This document shows positions 16,360-17,281 of a DNA stretch of 17,281 nucleotides, piece by piece; the stretch's first letter is position 1, and each line of letters starts with the position of its first letter. Position numbers and translations under genes: made by a program. The notes beneath the pieces are model-generated. The model made no database searches, had not been told where the DNA came from, and was given only the letters and a program-made list of their open reading frames with translations. The DNA is from Geobacter sp. (GTDB lineage Bacteria > Desulfobacterota > Desulfuromonadia > Geobacterales > Geobacteraceae). Where the stretch lies: the NCBI GenBank assembly GCA_003857395.1, contig RPRC01000147.1, positions 1 through 17,281 of the forward strand, read 5' to 3'.

Positions 16360-17281
16360 CTAGAGAAGCATGTCAGCCTTTATCCCAAATTCCGGACGTG
16401 AAACAATTGTACCCAGCTCGATTAGTTGTGCAAGGGCTGTAGCACATTCAGTCTGAAAGTCCTTGGAATCCATGTCTTGCCCATACTTTTTATGCAAAAT
16501 TCCAACAATTTCCTCGAAAGCCATTGAACCATTGCTCAGTTGGAGCAAGTCGCAACCGAACTCGTTGATTTCCGTGAGTTCAATGCCGCCTTCTTTTTGA
16601 AAGGCTACGATAATAGATGCTTCTTTTTCATAGTTTTCCTGGTAAATACCGTTCTTAAGGTCGCTGATGATGTCGGCAATATTCCACTCGAAATTGGTTG
16701 CCACGGTGGATTCGTGCCGTAAGGGTAGCTGTTCGTGCAGGCGACAAAGGTCAGCGGTCGCAGGTGATCTTCCGATCAGCGGTCTTGCCACGTCCAGAAA
16801 AAGGTTTTCGTAGTTGACGATGTCGAGTACATGTGCCCAGGACGAAATGTTAGTTTCTCTGAGGGATTTCTCGACAAAAAATGGCAGGTGTTTTCGGCAG
16901 ACTGCCGGAGTAAGATTTGGCACGGCAAGTCCTTCTTGTGCTTGTACCAGGGAGAGAAGTTCGGTAAATAGCCTGCTGACCGACTCCTCTAATGCCAGAG
17001 AGAGCAGGAGGAAGGATTTTGGGTAAAGATTGACAATGAGTGGAAAGTGGGCGGCAATGCCATTCAATTCGGCCAGAGACATGCCCGCGCAGGGGAGGTT
17101 GTAGAAACTGCTGAAAAGCAGCGGCTCTGATTCGATAAGGCGGGAATCTTCTGGGAGTCGATGACCGTTGTCAAACTCAAGACCAAGAGAAAAGTAGGTG
17201 TCCGCAACTCGCACGAGCCTCTCTCCGTAACGGCTGTGAAGTTCAGTTCCCGCCAGAACGGTCGGCAGCTGCAGGAGCGGA
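16360..17281 (-). CDS. PqqD-domain protein, probable C-terminal part of a radical SAM peptide maturase (partial)
   Basis: The frame is open to the window edge; 306 residues are visible and the N-terminus is missing. An apparent GTG start at 17214 is internal, since sense codons continue upstream (LPTVLAGTELHSRYGERL). The visible first part, with AGTELHSRY, then RLIESEPLLFSSFYNLP, resembles the region after the barrel of B12-type radical SAM enzymes; this is a judgement by eye. The last 100 residues fit a PqqD-like fold: ELTEINEFGCDLLQLSNGS, then FEEIVGILHKKYG and ALAQLIELGTI. PqqD-like domains deliver precursor peptides to their modifying enzyme. The Cys-repeat peptide gene lies 165 bases downstream on the same strand. 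The radical SAM CxxxCxxC motif, if present, is outside the window. Alternative: a stand-alone PqqD carrier with another helical domain. Confidence 0.65.
   Translation of the reverse strand, partial: PLLQLPTVLAGTELHSRYGERLVRVADTYFSLGLEFDNGHRLPEDSRLIESEPLLFSSFYNLPCAGMSLAELNGIAAHFPLIVNLYPKSFLLLSLALEESVSRLFTELLSLVQAQEGLAVPNLTPAVCRKHLPFFVEKSLRETNISSWAHVLDIVNYENLFLDVARPLIGRSPATADLCRLHEQLPLRHESTVATNFEWNIADIISDLKNGIYQENYEKEASIIVAFQKEGGIELTEINEFGCDLLQLSNGSMAFEEIVGILHKKYGQDMDSKDFQTECATALAQLIELGTIVSRPEFGIKADMLL

Noticed and set aside
17212..17214. GTG start for the PqqD-domain protein
   Set aside because: The frame continues upstream to the window edge with protein-like sequence and no ribosome binding site precedes the GTG, so the gene is cut by the window.

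Overview
The window looks like a stretch of chromosome from a flagellated member of the Desulfuromonadota, probably Geobacter or a close relative. This is inferred from the type of chemotaxis cluster (cheA with LGEIL repeats, multi-HAMP receptors with a four-cysteine PAS domain, a STAS protein beside cheA), a DUF401 permease, and a PqqD-type peptide maturase. No rRNA, tRNA, insertion sequence or CRISPR array is visible.

Left part (1-887): a single-domain universal stress protein on the + strand, followed by a perfect inverted repeat where it converges with the chemotaxis operon.

Centre (888-12367): one long minus-strand chemotaxis operon, in transcription order cheW, a 1324-residue receptor, a short sensorless receptor, cheY, a STAS protein, cheA, cheR, cheD and cheB. 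A good sigma-28 (FliA-type) promoter match lies upstream of cheW, which ties the set to the flagellar regulon. The large receptor carries about twelve HAMP-like units, two nearly identical PAS domains with four cysteines each, and a C-terminal EFEKF pentapeptide of the kind that tethers CheR or CheB. The short receptor has no sensor domain but carries a CheZ-like D-x-x-x-Q motif. No separate CheZ, CheC or CheX is seen. CheA carries two LGEIL repeats resembling the GspE/MshEN N-terminal domain.

Right-centre (12662-15835, + strand): a DUF401 membrane protein behind a strong sigma-70 promoter, a GC-rich hairpin repeat, a lipoprotein with coiled coil and a divergent OmpA-like C-terminus, an Smr-domain protein, and a 45-residue exported or membrane-anchored small protein.

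Right end (16002-17281, minus strand): the most unusual item. A partial gene enters from the window edge; its C-terminus is PqqD-like and its visible N-terminal part resembles the tail of a B12-type radical SAM enzyme. About 165 bases downstream is a small gene, 16054-16194, that automated callers would probably miss. It has a near-perfect Shine-Dalgarno sequence, encodes a 16-residue leader followed by six tandem Cys-His-x-Pro-x pentads, and ends at a strong intrinsic terminator. I read the pair as a ribosomally made, post-translationally modified peptide system. The family assignment of the enzyme is an inference because its catalytic part lies outside the window.
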